Of a stretch of DNA of 64,000 nucleotides, positions 6,466-15,997 are shown one piece after another. Numbering within the stretch: position 1 is the stretch's first letter; each line of letters starts with the position of its first letter. The DNA is taken from contig MWCQ01000014.1 in assembly GCA_002070105.1 (NCBI GenBank), positions 1 to 64,000 of the forward strand. The letters are read 5' to 3'. The notes under the pieces were generated by a model. It was not told where the DNA came from and did no database searches. It worked only from the letters and a program-made list of their open reading frames with translations. Both the position numbers and the translations under genes were made by a program. The DNA is from Firmicutes bacterium ADurb.Bin193 (GTDB lineage: Bacteria; Bacillota; Clostridia; Monoglobales; Firm-18).

Positions 6466-7704
6466 ATGCAGTGGTTCAAGATTCCCGAAAAGATATATTT
6501 CGAGTTTGACTCAACGCAGTACCTTGAAAAAATGCCGAATATAACAAAGGCGTTTATCGTGACCGACCCTCTCATGGTAAAGCTCGGTTATGTCGACAAG
6601 GTTTTATACTATCTTCGCAAAAGACAGGACTATGTCCACTGCGAAATCTTTTCGGATTTAGAGCCCGACCCCTCCGTTGATACGGTAATGAAGGGCGCAC
6701 AGATGATGAAGGCGTTTGCCCCCGATGTAATAATCGCATTGGGCGGCGGAAGCGCAATGGACGCCGCAAAGGGAATGTGGCTTTTCTACGAACAGCCGGA
6801 ACTTGATTTTGATGCATTGAAGCTTAAGTTTATGGATATAAGAAAGCGCATATACAAATTCCCGAATTTGGGTAAAAAAGCAAGGCTTGTGGCAATCCCG
6901 ACAACAAGCGGAACGGGCTCGGAGGTAACCTCCTTTGCCGTTATTACGGACAAAAGGAAAAATATAAAATATCCGCTTGCAGACTATGAGCTTACGCCGA
7001 ATGTTGCGATTATTGACCCCGATTTTGTTATGACCGTACCTCCCAATGTAACCGCCGATACGGGTTTGGATGTTTTAACCCACGCCATTGAGGCGTATGT
7101 GTCCGTTTTGGCTTCCGACTTTACCGATGCGCTTGCGATAAAGGCGATACAGATGGTGTTTGAGTATCTGCCCCGCGCGTACAGGAACGGCACTGACAAA
7201 ATTGCGCGCGAAAAGATGCACAACGCAAGCTGTATGGCGGGAATGGCGTTTACAAATGCGTTTTTGGGAATAAATCATTCTCTTGCGCACAAGCTGGGCG
7301 GCGAATTTCATATCCCCCACGGCCGTGCCAATGCAATACTCCTTCCCCATGTTATCGAGTTCAATGCTACAAAGCCCAAAAAGTTTGCGATTTGGCCCAA
7401 GTATGAAACTTTTATAGCCGACAAAAAATATGCAGAGATCGCAAAAACACTCGGCCTCCCCGCGGCAACCACGGAGGAGGGCGTAAAAAGCCTTATAAAA
7501 GCGGTAAGGGAGCTTATAAAAGAGGTAAACATTCCCGCAACGCTTGCGGAGTGCGGCATTGATAAAAAAGCGTTTTTCTCAAAGATTCCCGAGCTTGCCG
7601 ACAGGGCGTTCGAGGACCAGTGCACGGGCGCAAACCCGCAGATGCCGCTTGTTTCCGATCTTGAGGAGCTTTATAAAAAAGCATACGGCGAAAAAGAATT
7701 ATAA
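6466..7704 (+). CDS. Iron-containing alcohol dehydrogenase (AdhE C-terminal half)
   Basis: Reduces acetaldehyde to ethanol with NADH. The 412 residues match the Fe-ADH half of AdhE from its first residues (MQWFKIPEKIYFEFDS). Visible are the nucleotide-binding IIALGGGSAMDAAKGMW, TTSGTGSEVTSFAVITD, and the metal-binding histidines in LDVLTHAIEAYVS, FLGINHSLAHKLGGEFHIPHGRAN. The ATG at 6466 has AAGGAGGG 5 bases upstream, encoded inside the end of the preceding gene, with a 1-base gap from its stop, so translational coupling is likely. In the same frame just upstream the codons still read LINKKRVAIRRVN, the AdhE linker. Confidence 0.9.
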   Translation: MQWFKIPEKIYFEFDSTQYLEKMPNITKAFIVTDPLMVKLGYVDKVLYYLRKRQDYVHCEIFSDLEPDPSVDTVMKGAQMMKAFAPDVIIALGGGSAMDAAKGMWLFYEQPELDFDALKLKFMDIRKRIYKFPNLGKKARLVAIPTTSGTGSEVTSFAVITDKRKNIKYPLADYELTPNVAIIDPDFVMTVPPNVTADTGLDVLTHAIEAYVSVLASDFTDALAIKAIQMVFEYLPRAYRNGTDKIAREKMHNASCMAGMAFTNAFLGINHSLAHKLGGEFHIPHGRANAILLPHVIEFNATKPKKFAIWPKYETFIADKKYAEIAKTLGLPAATTEEGVKSLIKAVRELIKEVNIPATLAECGIDKKAFFSKIPELADRAFEDQCTGANPQMPLVSDLEELYKKAYGEKEL

Positions 7705-7711
7705 AAAACAG

Positions 7712-7740
7712 TTGACCTTTTAAAAAAGATATAATATACT
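7712..7740 (+). promoter_or_regulatory. Promoter of pflBA
   Basis: TTGACC (7712-7717), 17 bases, TATACT (7735-7740), directly after the alcohol dehydrogenase gene. PFL expression can thus be separate from the Rex-controlled upstream genes. Confidence 0.65.
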
Positions 7741-7834
7741 ATATATATGGTGTTGGGGGTTTATGAGGTACGAGATATTGTGTAAAGCACAACTGCCTCC
7801 GACACGATTTATTCTGTTGCAGAGGGTGAATTTT

Positions 7835-10057
7835 TTGATTCGGGATGATTTTATAGGGGGAACATGGCTAAAGAAAACAGATGTGCGTGACTTTATTCAG
7901 AAAAATTATACTCCGTATACAGGGGACGAGACCTTTTTGGCAAAGGCGACAAAGCGTACCACTGAGCTGAATGAAAAATATGAGGCGCTTCGCAAAGCAG
8001 AACTTGTAAAAAACGGTGTCCTTGACATTGACACGGATAAGGTAACCTCGCTTCTCAGCTATAAGCCGGGGTATCTTGACAAGGACAAAGAGATTATATA
8101 CGGGCTTCAGACCGAAAGCCCCTTAAAGCGCTCCGTAAATCCTTTCGGCGGACTTCGCCTTGCACAAAAGGCTTGCGAAGCTTACGGTTACAGCCTTTCG
8201 GATAAGGTCCTTGAAAATTTTGAGTACAAAACCACCCACAACGACGGTGTTTTCCGTGCCTATACGCCCGAAATGCGCCTCGCGCGAAGAAGCGGAATTA
8301 TAACGGGGCTTCCTGATGCGTACGGCAGAGGCCGCATAATAGGCGACTACCGCCGTGTTGCGCTTTACGGCGTCGACTTTTTAATAGAGCAAAAATTAAA
8401 CGATAAAATCGATGTCGGCAATCGCGCTATGGATGATGATACAATCAGACTTTTGGAGGAGCTTTGGAAGCAGATTGATTTTCTGGAAAAGCTTAAAACA
8501 ATGGCAATGTCATACGGTGACGATATTTCAAAGCCGGCAAAGAATTCAAGAGAGGCTGTTCAGTGGCTTTACTACGCCTATCTTGCGGCGATAAAGGAAC
8601 AAAACGGCGCGGCAATGTCATTGGGGCGTGTCAGCACATTTTTGGATATATACTTCGAGCGTGACCTTAAAGCGGGCAGGATAACGGAGGAGCAGGTACA
8701 GGAAATCATAGACGACTTTGTGCTGAAGCTTAGAATGGCAAGACAGCTTCGCACCCCGGAGTATAACGAGCTTTTTGCAGGCGACCCGATGTGGATTACC
8801 GAATCCCTGGGCGGCATGGGTGAGGACGGGCGGACGCTTGTTACAAAAACGACCTTCCGCTTCCTTAACACCCTTTATACTCTTGGCAGAGCACCGGAGC
8901 CCAATCTTACGGTTTTGTGGTCCGAGGCGCTTCCGGAGCCCTTTAAAAGGTATTGCGCAAGGGTGTCGGTTGAAACTGACTCGATTCAGTATGAAAATGA
9001 TGACCTTATGCGCCCGATATACGGCGACGATTATGCAATTTCATGCTGTGTTTCCGCGGCGGCGGTGGGTAAGCAGATGCAGTATTTCGGCGCGCGCGCC
9101 AACATTGCGAAAACCCTGCTTATGGCGTTGAACGGCGGTGTGGACGAGATTTCGGGCGAACAGGTCGGGCCGGATTACGGAAAGGTCGGCGACGGCGTTT
9201 TAGATTATGACGATGTTATAAAAAGGTTCAAAAAATACTGCGAGTGGCTTTGTCGCCTTTATGTCAATACAATGAATGTCATACACTATATGCACGACAA
9301 ATACGCTTATGAAAAAATTCAAATGGCGCTTCACGACACGGATGTAACACGGTTTATGTCATTCGGAATAGCGGGGCTTTCCGTTGCGACGGATTCACTC
9401 AGCGCAATAAAGTATGCAAAGGTTACCCCTGTTCGTGACGGGCGCGGAATTATTACGGATTTTAAGGTGGAGGGTGATTTCCCAAAATACGGAAACGATG
9501 ATGACAGGGCGGACGAAATTGCGGTATGGCTTACCGAATACTTTATAAGCGAGCTTAGAAAGACGAAAGCGTACAGGAATGCTATTCACACCCTTTCAAT
9601 CCTTACCATTACCTCGAATGTGGTATACGGGAAAAAGACGGGCTCAACACCCGACGGGCGCAAGAAGGGCGAGCCCTTTGCGCCGGGTGCGAATCCCATG
9701 CACGGCAGGGACAGCTCGGGTGCGCTTGCCTCGCTTAACTCTGTTGCCAAAATCCCCTATGATTGCTGTCGCGACGGCGTGTCATGCACCTTTACCGTTA
9801 CGCCTCAAACAATAGGCAAAAACCTTGATGAACAAATAAACAATCTGGTTGACATAATTGACGGATACTTCGCCCAAAAGGCGCACCATCTTAATGTTAA
9901 TGTTTTAGACAGGGAAATGCTTACGGATGCCATGGAAAATCCGGGCAAGTACCCGTCGCTTACGATTCGTGTATCGGGCTATGCGGTTAACTTTAACTCT
10001 CTTGCAAGGGAGCAGCAGCAGGAGGTCATAAACCGCACCTTCCATAAAAAACTGTGA
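7835..10057 (+). CDS. pflB: Pyruvate formate-lyase
   Basis: Glycyl-radical enzyme that converts pyruvate and CoA to acetyl-CoA and formate. The adjacent catalytic cysteines are in [19 protein letters not shown] and the radical glycine is in the C-terminal [12 protein letters not shown]. The body is typical [35 protein letters not shown] and [23 protein letters not shown] chose the TTG at 7835, preceded by AGAGGG, because homology starts there ([19 protein letters not shown] aligns with the usual PFL N-terminus). An in-frame ATG at 7763 would add 24 unlike residues. An out-of-frame ATG at 7864 is a decoy. pflA overlaps the stop by 4 bases. Confidence 0.95.
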   Translation: MIRDDFIGGTWLKKTDVRDFIQKNYTPYTGDETFLAKATKRTTELNEKYEALRKAELVKNGVLDIDTDKVTSLLSYKPGYLDKDKEIIYGLQTESPLKRSVNPFGGLRLAQKACEAYGYSLSDKVLENFEYKTTHNDGVFRAYTPEMRLARRSGIITGLPDAYGRGRIIGDYRRVALYGVDFLIEQKLNDKIDVGNRAMDDDTIRLLEELWKQIDFLEKLKTMAMSYGDDISKPAKNSREAVQWLYYAYLAAIKEQNGAAMSLGRVSTFLDIYFERDLKAGRITEEQVQEIIDDFVLKLRMARQLRTPEYNELFAGDPMWITESLGGMGEDGRTLVTKTTFRFLNTLYTLGRAPEPNLTVLWSEALPEPFKRYCARVSVETDSIQYENDDLMRPIYGDDYAISCCVSAAAVGKQMQYFGARANIAKTLLMALNGGVDEISGEQVGPDYGKVGDGVLDYDDVIKRFKKYCEWLCRLYVNTMNVIHYMHDKYAYEKIQMALHDTDVTRFMSFGIAGLSVATDSLSAIKYAKVTPVRDGRGIITDFKVEGDFPKYGNDDDRADEIAVWLTEYFISELRKTKAYRNAIHTLSILTITSNVVYGKKTGSTPDGRKKGEPFAPGANPMHGRDSSGALASLNSVAKIPYDCCRDGVSCTFTVTPQTIGKNLDEQINNLVDIIDGYFAQKAHHLNVNVLDREMLTDAMENPGKYPSLTIRVSGYAVNFNSLAREQQQEVINRTFHKKL

Positions 10058-10743
10058 GGGGGCGGGTCCATTCGATAGAAACTCTCGGCGCGCTTGACGG
10101 GCCGGGGATTAGGACAGTCGTGTTTATGCAGGGCTGTCCTTTGCGTTGTGCCTACTGCCACAACCCCGACACATGGAATGCAAAGGGTGGCGTGCTTTAT
10201 ACGCCGAATGAGCTTTTTGAGCGGGTTAAGCGTTTCAAACCCTATTTCAAAAGCGAGGGCGGGCTTACCCTGTCGGGGGGCGAGCCTCTGTTGCAGGGCG
10301 ATTTTTGTGCCGAGGTCTTAAGGCTTTGCAGGAATGAGGGAATAAAAACAGCCATAGACACAAGCGGCTATATTCTCCACAAAGAGGCGGTTGACCTTGC
10401 GGATTTGATTATTCTTGATATAAAGCATACAAGCCCTGAAAGGTATAAAGCCCTTACCGGTGCGGATATAGAAAAAAGCTTTGAATTTTTGGACTACTGC
10501 AAAAAAACGCACAAGCCCCTTTGGATAAGACAGGTGATTTTAACGGGTATTAACGACACAAAAGAGGATATGGAAGCATTAAAAAGCCTTATTAAAGGCG
10601 CGAATGTTAAAAAAACAGAGCTTTTGCCCTATCATAAAATGGGCGTTGAAAAATGGGATAGGCTTGGGCTAAACTACCCGCTAAAGGATACGGAAAGCCC
10701 CACCGAACAAAAGATGGAGGAGCTTTCTCGCCTGCTTTTGTAA
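10054..10743 (+). CDS. pflA: Pyruvate formate-lyase activating enzyme
   Basis: Radical-SAM enzyme that abstracts hydrogen from the PFL glycine to switch it on. The [4Fe-4S] motif is [14 protein letters not shown] near residue 28, followed by [13 protein letters not shown], the SAM-binding GGE. The length of 229 residues is that of the short activases without extra ferredoxin clusters. The GTG start at 10054 overlaps the pflB stop (GTGA), and the N-terminal [19 protein letters not shown] is typical. Cotranscribed with pflB. Confidence 0.95.
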   Translation: MRGRVHSIETLGALDGPGIRTVVFMQGCPLRCAYCHNPDTWNAKGGVLYTPNELFERVKRFKPYFKSEGGLTLSGGEPLLQGDFCAEVLRLCRNEGIKTAIDTSGYILHKEAVDLADLIILDIKHTSPERYKALTGADIEKSFEFLDYCKKTHKPLWIRQVILTGINDTKEDMEALKSLIKGANVKKTELLPYHKMGVEKWDRLGLNYPLKDTESPTEQKMEELSRLLL

Positions 10744-10748
10744 GCATT

Positions 10749-10770
10749 AATAATCCTGCCTCGGATTATT
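10749..10770 (+). terminator. Weak hairpin after pflA
   Basis: AATAATCC/GGATTATT stem. The T-rich run starts about 20 bases later and doubles as the spacer of the next promoter, so termination is probably partial. Confidence 0.35.
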
Positions 10771-10784
10771 CGGCAATATTTCTA

Positions 10785-10813
10785 TTGTACTTTTTTTATT
10801 TTTTTATTATACT
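10785..10813 (+). promoter_or_regulatory. Promoter of the epimerase-esterase pair
   Basis: TTGTAC (10785-10790), 17 T-rich bases, TATACT (10808-10813), 40 bases before the start codon of the epimerase gene. Confidence 0.5.
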
Positions 10814-10852
10814 TAAATCAGAGCGTGTCTTTATACGAAAGGGGATTTTTAT

Positions 10853-11710
10853 ATGAAATACGGTGTATTTTCGGTCGGAATGCCCGAATACTCGGTGGAG
10901 GAGACCGTAAAGGTATTGAAGGAAATCGGCTATCATGGAGTGGAATGGCGGGTACAAAACGGCGTTCCGAAAGCTATACCCGAAAACATCGATTATGAAA
11001 GAAGGTACTGGCAATACAACTTAAGCACCCTGAATATTGATACCATAGCGGAGGACGCCGAGGGTATTTATAATCTGTGCGCCCAAGCTGGGCTTGAGGT
11101 TTGTTCTCTTTCAACCTACACAAAGCCGCATGAAACCGAGAAAATCGAAAATGCCCTTCGCGCGGCGGTGACTATGAAGTGCCCGCAAATAAGGGTTAAC
11201 GCCCCGCAATACGACGGTACAAAAAACTATTGGGAAATTCTTGAAGAAGCAAGACAGGCAATCGGCGAATTGGAAATACTTGCAAAAAAATACGGTGTTA
11301 AGATTAACTTTGAACAGCACATGGGTACGATTATCCCTTCGGCAAGCGCATGCTATCGGCTTGTTTCGGGCTTCGACCCGAAGTATATCGGGATTACCGT
11401 GGATCCCGGCAATATGGTAAACGAGGGTTATGAAAATTACAAAATGGGCATAGAAATATTAGGTGATTATCTTGCACATGTACATATCAAAAATTCATGC
11501 TGGAAATTCGTCAAAACAGACGATAACGGCATGGATGTCTGGAATCCGGAATGGGTACCTCTTAAAAAAGGTTCCGCAAACCTTACCGGATTCATTCAGC
11601 TGCTGAAAGAATACGGGTATGACAAGTATCTTTGCATTGAGGACTTTTCCAATCAGGATGACACCCTGACCAAGCTTAAAGACGGACTTGAGTTTTTGAA
11701 ATCGGTATAA
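10853..11710 (+). CDS. Sugar phosphate isomerase/epimerase, TIM barrel
   Basis: A 285-residue protein of the xylose-isomerase-like TIM-barrel superfamily, which isomerises or epimerises sugars using a metal held by Glu, Asp and His. Visible are the first strand MKYGVFSVGMPEYSVEETVKVLKEIGYHGVEWR, KINFEQHMG, GITVDPGNMVNEG, AHVHIKNSCWK and the last strand YLCIEDFS. The substrate cannot be told from sequence. RBS AAAGGGG. The next gene, a secreted esterase, follows after 38 bases, so a joint role in carbohydrate use is plausible. Confidence 0.85.
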   Translation: MKYGVFSVGMPEYSVEETVKVLKEIGYHGVEWRVQNGVPKAIPENIDYERRYWQYNLSTLNIDTIAEDAEGIYNLCAQAGLEVCSLSTYTKPHETEKIENALRAAVTMKCPQIRVNAPQYDGTKNYWEILEEARQAIGELEILAKKYGVKINFEQHMGTIIPSASACYRLVSGFDPKYIGITVDPGNMVNEGYENYKMGIEILGDYLAHVHIKNSCWKFVKTDDNGMDVWNPEWVPLKKGSANLTGFIQLLKEYGYDKYLCIEDFSNQDDTLTKLKDGLEFLKSV

Positions 11711-11748
11711 TCTCCGTTGTTTATATATTTTGGAAGGAGCGAATTCGT

Positions 11749-12951
11749 ATGCAAAACAGCAAAAGCATAATTGCCGCTGTCGCTGTTTTAGTATTGATAT
11801 TTTCGATTTATATTGTTATAACGCTTGCGGCAGATTCTGAAAAACCCATCAGTGTTCAGATTGACGGTAAGGCCTACACCTTTGACCCGCCGCCTATGAT
11901 AGTGAATGACCGTACCATGGTGCCGATGAGGGCTATATTCGAGAATCTGGGCGCAAAGGTAACATGGGACGAAAAAACCAACAGCGTTATTGCTTTCAAG
12001 GTTAATACTACCGTTGTACTGCAAATCGGCAGTACCGTTGCAAGTGTTAACGGTAAGGAAATAACCTTGGATTCGCCTGCAATGCTTTACAACGACCGGA
12101 CTATGGTACCGCTGAGATTTGTCGGCGAGGCGCTTGGTTACAATGTTTTCTGGATTGAAGAAAAACAACAGGTTGTAATAAGCAAGAAGATACCCACAAC
12201 CTTTGAAAAGCGCGTATATAAAACGGTTGGGGGCAAAGACTTTCATATATACATCTATAAGCCCGTTGACTTTTCAAAGGACAAAAAATATCCCGCGATT
12301 GCATTTTTCCACGGCGGGGGATGGAAACAGGGCGATGTAGACAAAATCCGACCGTTCGCGGTGGAATATGCGGCAAAAGGGTTTGTTACGGCTTTGGTGG
12401 AGTACAGGTTGCAGGGTACTGATAAAATTACAACCGCTATCCCATGTATTTCCGACGGAAAATCATCTATCCGCTGGTTAAGACAGCACGCCGAAGAATT
12501 TTCCATTGACCCCAACAGAATTATAGCATCCGGCGGGTCTGCGGGCGGTCATGTTGCGCTTAGCACATCCGTTTTCGACACCTTTGACGAACAGGGCGAA
12601 GACCTTTCTGTAAGCTCAAAGCCCAATGCGCTGATTTTATATAACCCCGTTGTCAACACATTGGTAAACAAGGGCTTTATGACGGATGAGAAAGTTCTGT
12701 TGTCGATTTCTCCTTATCATCATGCAACAAAGGATGTAGCCCCCATGGTAATCTTCCACGGCACTAACGACCAATCCGTTCCGATAAAAACTATCGAGGA
12801 TTTGCAAAAAAAGGTGCAGGAGCTGGGAGGGGTATGTATACTGCATAAATATCCGGGTAAGGGTCATGGCTTTTTCAATGAAAAGACTCTGATGCCCGAT
12901 TTAACAAACAAAGGCGATGCTTTTCTGGATTTAATCAGGTTTTTTGAGTAG
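11749..12951 (+). CDS. Secreted stalk-domain esterase (alpha/beta hydrolase)
   Basis: An exported 400-residue protein. A signal segment (residues 5-27) is followed by a copper-amine-oxidase N-like stalk region (about 30-150, with DRTMVPMRAIFENLGAKVTWDE and DRTMVPLRFVGEALG), then an alpha/beta-hydrolase domain. The hydrolase has the oxyanion motif FFHGGGWKQGD, nucleophile SGGSAGGH, acid in HGTNDQSVP and histidine in GKGHGF, so the triad is complete. It resembles lipase/esterase families that deacylate polysaccharide side chains; the substrate is unknown. The stalk domain probably tethers it in the wall. RBS GGAAGGAG. Confidence 0.85.
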   Translation: MQNSKSIIAAVAVLVLIFSIYIVITLAADSEKPISVQIDGKAYTFDPPPMIVNDRTMVPMRAIFENLGAKVTWDEKTNSVIAFKVNTTVVLQIGSTVASVNGKEITLDSPAMLYNDRTMVPLRFVGEALGYNVFWIEEKQQVVISKKIPTTFEKRVYKTVGGKDFHIYIYKPVDFSKDKKYPAIAFFHGGGWKQGDVDKIRPFAVEYAAKGFVTALVEYRLQGTDKITTAIPCISDGKSSIRWLRQHAEEFSIDPNRIIASGGSAGGHVALSTSVFDTFDEQGEDLSVSSKPNALILYNPVVNTLVNKGFMTDEKVLLSISPYHHATKDVAPMVIFHGTNDQSVPIKTIEDLQKKVQELGGVCILHKYPGKGHGFFNEKTLMPDLTNKGDAFLDLIRFFE

Positions 12952-12980
12952 TAAGCACCGCTTTACAATTCATAAAAAGG

Positions 12981-13020
12981 AAAACTAAAAGACGGAGCGT
13001 CCGCTCCGCCTTTTAGTTTT
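12981..13020. terminator. Bidirectional terminator
   Basis: A 19-base hairpin with AAAACTAAAAG and CTTTTAGTTTT outer arms and CGGAGCG/CGCTCCG inside. A-tract and T-tract symmetry lets it serve both the esterase (+) and the LRR gene (-). Confidence 0.85.
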
Positions 13021-13043
13021 ATACTATAAAGCTCATATAAGCC

Positions 13044-15818
13044 TTATCTGTCGCCCACACTGACCGAATCGCTCTCGGCAAGCGGAGCCATATCGGTTAT
13101 GCTGTCCCATAAAAATACTTTTACTTTATATCCGTCTTCGGGATCGGCTCTTAATGCAATGCTTTCCGGCAATACCGGGCTTTCTGTATTCGGAATCTCA
13201 ATATTGCTGCTTTTAATATTCAAAAGCTTGTTGTCGACGGTATACACAGCTATGATAAAACAGGCGTTTGCCGACCTTGATTTTATATTATTTATGGTAA
13301 CGGACAAATCAATATTTTCGGTAGCGTCGTTGTAGTCAAATGATGATATATTGATTCCAAAATCAAAATTATTTGTAATGGCTACAAATCGAATAGAGTT
13401 ATTATTTGCATAGACCTGGGCATCCGAGCCTTCATATCCGTATATAGTTAACTCGTCAGGGCAATCGTTAAACACACCTTCGCCAATATTTGTATCGCTG
13501 CCGAGGAAGGTTACCGAGGTAAGGTCGGTGCAGTTCTCAAATGTCCAGTTGCCGATATATGTAACGCTGTCCGGTATGGTTAGAAAGGTTAGACTGTAGC
13601 AATCCAAAAACGCATAAGAACCAATGCCTATAACACCGTCGGAGATAGTTACCGAATTAAGGTCTTCGCAGCCCATAAACGCGCCTTCGCCAATATTTGT
13701 AACACTGCCCGGTATGGTTACGGAGGTGAGCTTGTCGCAATTCGCAAACGCCCAACCGCCAATGACTATAACGCTATCGGGTATGGTTACCGAAGTGAGG
13801 TTGTAGCAACTGGAAAACAGACTGCTTCCGATTGATATAATACTGTCCGGAATGATTACCGAGTCAAGGCTGCTGCATTGGTAAAACGCTCCTTCACCGA
13901 TGACCATAACGCTGTTTGGGATGGTTACCGAGGTCATCCCGACGCAAGACGCAAATGCTCCTACGCCAATGTATGTAACGCTGTTCGGAATGGTTACCGA
14001 TGTCAGACCTTCGCAGTTTTCAAACGCATTTTGGCTGATGGTTGTAACGCTGTTCGGAATGGTTACCGAGGTCAGGCCGCGGCAATTGTAAAATGCGCTG
14101 ACGCCGATGCTTATAACACTATTCGGAATTATGTATGCGCCGCTTTTACCTACGGGAAATGTTATTAACACCTCTTTCGACTTGTCAAACAGTACGCCGT
14201 CCTGACTTGAGAATATCGGATTGTCGCCATGGACATTTATCTCGGTCAGGCTGCTGCAATATGAAAACATGTAATAGATGATATTTGTAATGCCGCTTGG
14301 AATAGTTAGTGAGGTCAGACTGTTGCATTCTTCAAATGCAGAATCGACAATGGTTGTAACGCTGTCCGGTATAATATATGCGCCGCTCTTACCTTCGGGA
14401 AATTTTATTAACATCTCCCCGTACTTGTCAAACAGTACGCCGTCCTGACTTGAATACTCCTCATTGTCGCCATGGACATTTATCTCGGTCAGACTGCTGC
14501 AATTTGTAAACACACTTTCGCCAATGTATGTAACGCTGTCCGGTATGGATATCGAGGTCAGGCCGCGGCAACAGAAAAACGCCCAAGCATCAATGTCTGT
14601 AACGCTGTTTGGTATGGTTACCGAGGTCAGGCTTCTGCAATTGTAAAATGCGCCGATGCCAATGTATGTAACGCTGTCCGGTATGGATATCGAGGTTAGA
14701 TTTATGCATTCTTCAAATGTATTATCGTTAATGGAATCAATGCTGTTTGGCATGGTTACCGAGGTCAGGCTGATGCAGTTATAAAATACGCTGTAGCCAA
14801 TGTATGTAACACTGTCCGGTATGGTTACCGAGGTCAGACTTTCACATCTGTAAAACGCTCCGTCACCAATGTATGTAACGCTGTTCGGTATGGTTACCGA
14901 AATCAGATTGCTGCAATCTTCAAACGCCCAATCTTCAATGCGTATAACGCTGTCAGGTATGGTTACCGAGGTCAGGCTGATGCATCTGTAAAATGCGCCG
15001 CCGCCAATAGCTATGACTGAAACTCCGTCGATAGTTTTCGGTATCATAACGATACTGTCATCCCCTAAGTATTCCGTTATCGTCTGTGTATCAGGGTCAA
15101 AATCAAAATCCGATTCGGGACTATACTCGCCGAGTGTTTTTGCTTGAACAACATTGGATATGCCTTCTCTTTCGCCGCCCGTTACAACAAGGCGGAACTT
15201 ATATTCCGTTTCCAATTCAAGGTCTTCTACCGTGGCAGTGGTAGAAGAGGCATCTAACAATTCGGTTGTTACGGCATTTTCCCATTCAATTCCGCCGTCG
15301 TACGAAATCTGCAAATCAACACTTGTTGCATTTTTTGGGCTTGGGAAGGAGAAAGTAACGCTGTGACTCCTAATTGCGGTTGCCCTAAAATTTGATATCG
15401 GCCCTGTTGCCAATACCGGATAGATATTCGTAACCCTAAAACCGTATTCGCTATATGAATAATCGCTTATAAGCCGTATCTTTACGGTTTTTCCGATAAC
15501 CGATTTTGTTTTTCCCGCAAGCTGCCTCCCGTGAAACGGACTGCCTGCTATATTGTTGTCGTTTTCATCCATTATGAAGATAAAATCATAGCCTTCTTCG
15601 GTTTCGGTATCTAAGGAAAATGTAATTTCCAATTCGTCGCAGTCCTCAGGGTGCGTATAAACCCATGTCGTATCCTCGTAGTCCGCATAAGGGTGCTCGG
15701 ATTGGAACTCGGACAAATCGGTTACAGTTACTTCGGTTGACGCAAAGGCTGTATCGGGAACTGCTATCAGGGTCAATAGAATTGTCACTAAAAGAGTAAA
15801 ACTTAATACTTTTTTCAC
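13044..15818 (-). CDS. BspA-like leucine-rich repeat surface protein
   Basis: A secreted protein of about 924 residues. After the signal peptide (VKKVLSFTLLVTILLTLIAVPDTAFA) come a CUB-like domain (WVYTHPEDCDELEITFSLD to KIRLISDYSYSEYGF), a fibronectin type III-like domain, and roughly 20 LRR_5/BspA repeats of about 23 residues (LTSVTIPNSVTYIGDGAFYRC). These are interrupted twice by a longer EINVHGDN...SSQDGVLFDK module. The C-terminal 110 residues (FDFGINISSFDYND to WDSITDMAPLAE) recur in two other genes here. Such proteins mediate adhesion or ligand binding. The GTG at 15818 follows AAGGAGG by 12 bases. No sortase or other anchor is visible. Confidence 0.9.
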   Translation of the reverse strand: MKKVLSFTLLVTILLTLIAVPDTAFASTEVTVTDLSEFQSEHPYADYEDTTWVYTHPEDCDELEITFSLDTETEEGYDFIFIMDENDNNIAGSPFHGRQLAGKTKSVIGKTVKIRLISDYSYSEYGFRVTNIYPVLATGPISNFRATAIRSHSVTFSFPSPKNATSVDLQISYDGGIEWENAVTTELLDASSTTATVEDLELETEYKFRLVVTGGEREGISNVVQAKTLGEYSPESDFDFDPDTQTITEYLGDDSIVMIPKTIDGVSVIAIGGGAFYRCISLTSVTIPDSVIRIEDWAFEDCSNLISVTIPNSVTYIGDGAFYRCESLTSVTIPDSVTYIGYSVFYNCISLTSVTMPNSIDSINDNTFEECINLTSISIPDSVTYIGIGAFYNCRSLTSVTIPNSVTDIDAWAFFCCRGLTSISIPDSVTYIGESVFTNCSSLTEINVHGDNEEYSSQDGVLFDKYGEMLIKFPEGKSGAYIIPDSVTTIVDSAFEECNSLTSLTIPSGITNIIYYMFSYCSSLTEINVHGDNPIFSSQDGVLFDKSKEVLITFPVGKSGAYIIPNSVISIGVSAFYNCRGLTSVTIPNSVTTISQNAFENCEGLTSVTIPNSVTYIGVGAFASCVGMTSVTIPNSVMVIGEGAFYQCSSLDSVIIPDSIISIGSSLFSSCYNLTSVTIPDSVIVIGGWAFANCDKLTSVTIPGSVTNIGEGAFMGCEDLNSVTISDGVIGIGSYAFLDCYSLTFLTIPDSVTYIGNWTFENCTDLTSVTFLGSDTNIGEGVFNDCPDELTIYGYEGSDAQVYANNNSIRFVAITNNFDFGINISSFDYNDATENIDLSVTINNIKSRSANACFIIAVYTVDNKLLNIKSSNIEIPNTESPVLPESIALRADPEDGYKVKVFLWDSITDMAPLAESDSVSVGDR
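13480..15010 (-). repeat. Tandem 69-bp LRR DNA repeats
   Basis: The LRR array is near-identical at DNA level. Phrases such as GTTACCGAGGTCAGGC and TATGTAACGCTGTCCGGTATGG recur in register about every 69 bases, with 138-base steps elsewhere. Such an array is prone to slippage and length variation. Confidence 0.8.
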
Positions 15819-15906
15819 TGTTTCAATGCCCTCCTTATCACTTTTGTATTTTTTATTACTATCCAAAAACAAACCTGATTTTTAAACCAAGAATTTCCTT
15901 GTGAAT

Positions 15907-15935
15907 ACTATACCCTAAAAAAAGTCATTTGTCAA
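15907..15935 (-). promoter_or_regulatory. Promoter of the large LRR gene
   Basis: On the minus strand TTGACA (15930-15935), 17 bases ending TTTTTTTAGGG, TATAGT (15907-15912). The same TTTTTTTAGGGTATA block is found in the promoter of the LRR paralogue at 57848-57876. Confidence 0.7.
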
Positions 15936-15984
15936 CAGTTTTTTCCACATTGGATGGTTGGATAATTGCTTGACAAATGACTTT
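15921..15984. repeat. 15-bp inverted repeat covering the LRR promoter -35
   Basis: AAAGTCATTTGTCAA (15921-15935) and TTGACAAATGACTTT (15970-15984) are perfect inverted copies 34 bases apart. One arm contains the -35 of the LRR promoter, so the pair may bind a regulator in a DNA loop. Confidence 0.6.
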
Positions 15985-15997
15985 AAAAAAATTAACC

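Noticed and set aside
6400-6490. AdhE split as a simple homopolymer sequencing error
   Set aside because: About ten linker codons are also missing, so a single-base error would not restore a normal linker; an assembly deletion remains possible and is noted in the finding.
13624-14699. Several plus-strand frames of 60-96 residues
   Set aside because: They are antisense shadows of the tandem LRR repeats; their mutual similarity only reflects the repeat.
13480-15010. Regularly spaced repeats resembling a CRISPR array
   Set aside because: The period is 69 bases in phase with an open reading frame of LRRs; there are no unique spacers and no cas genes.
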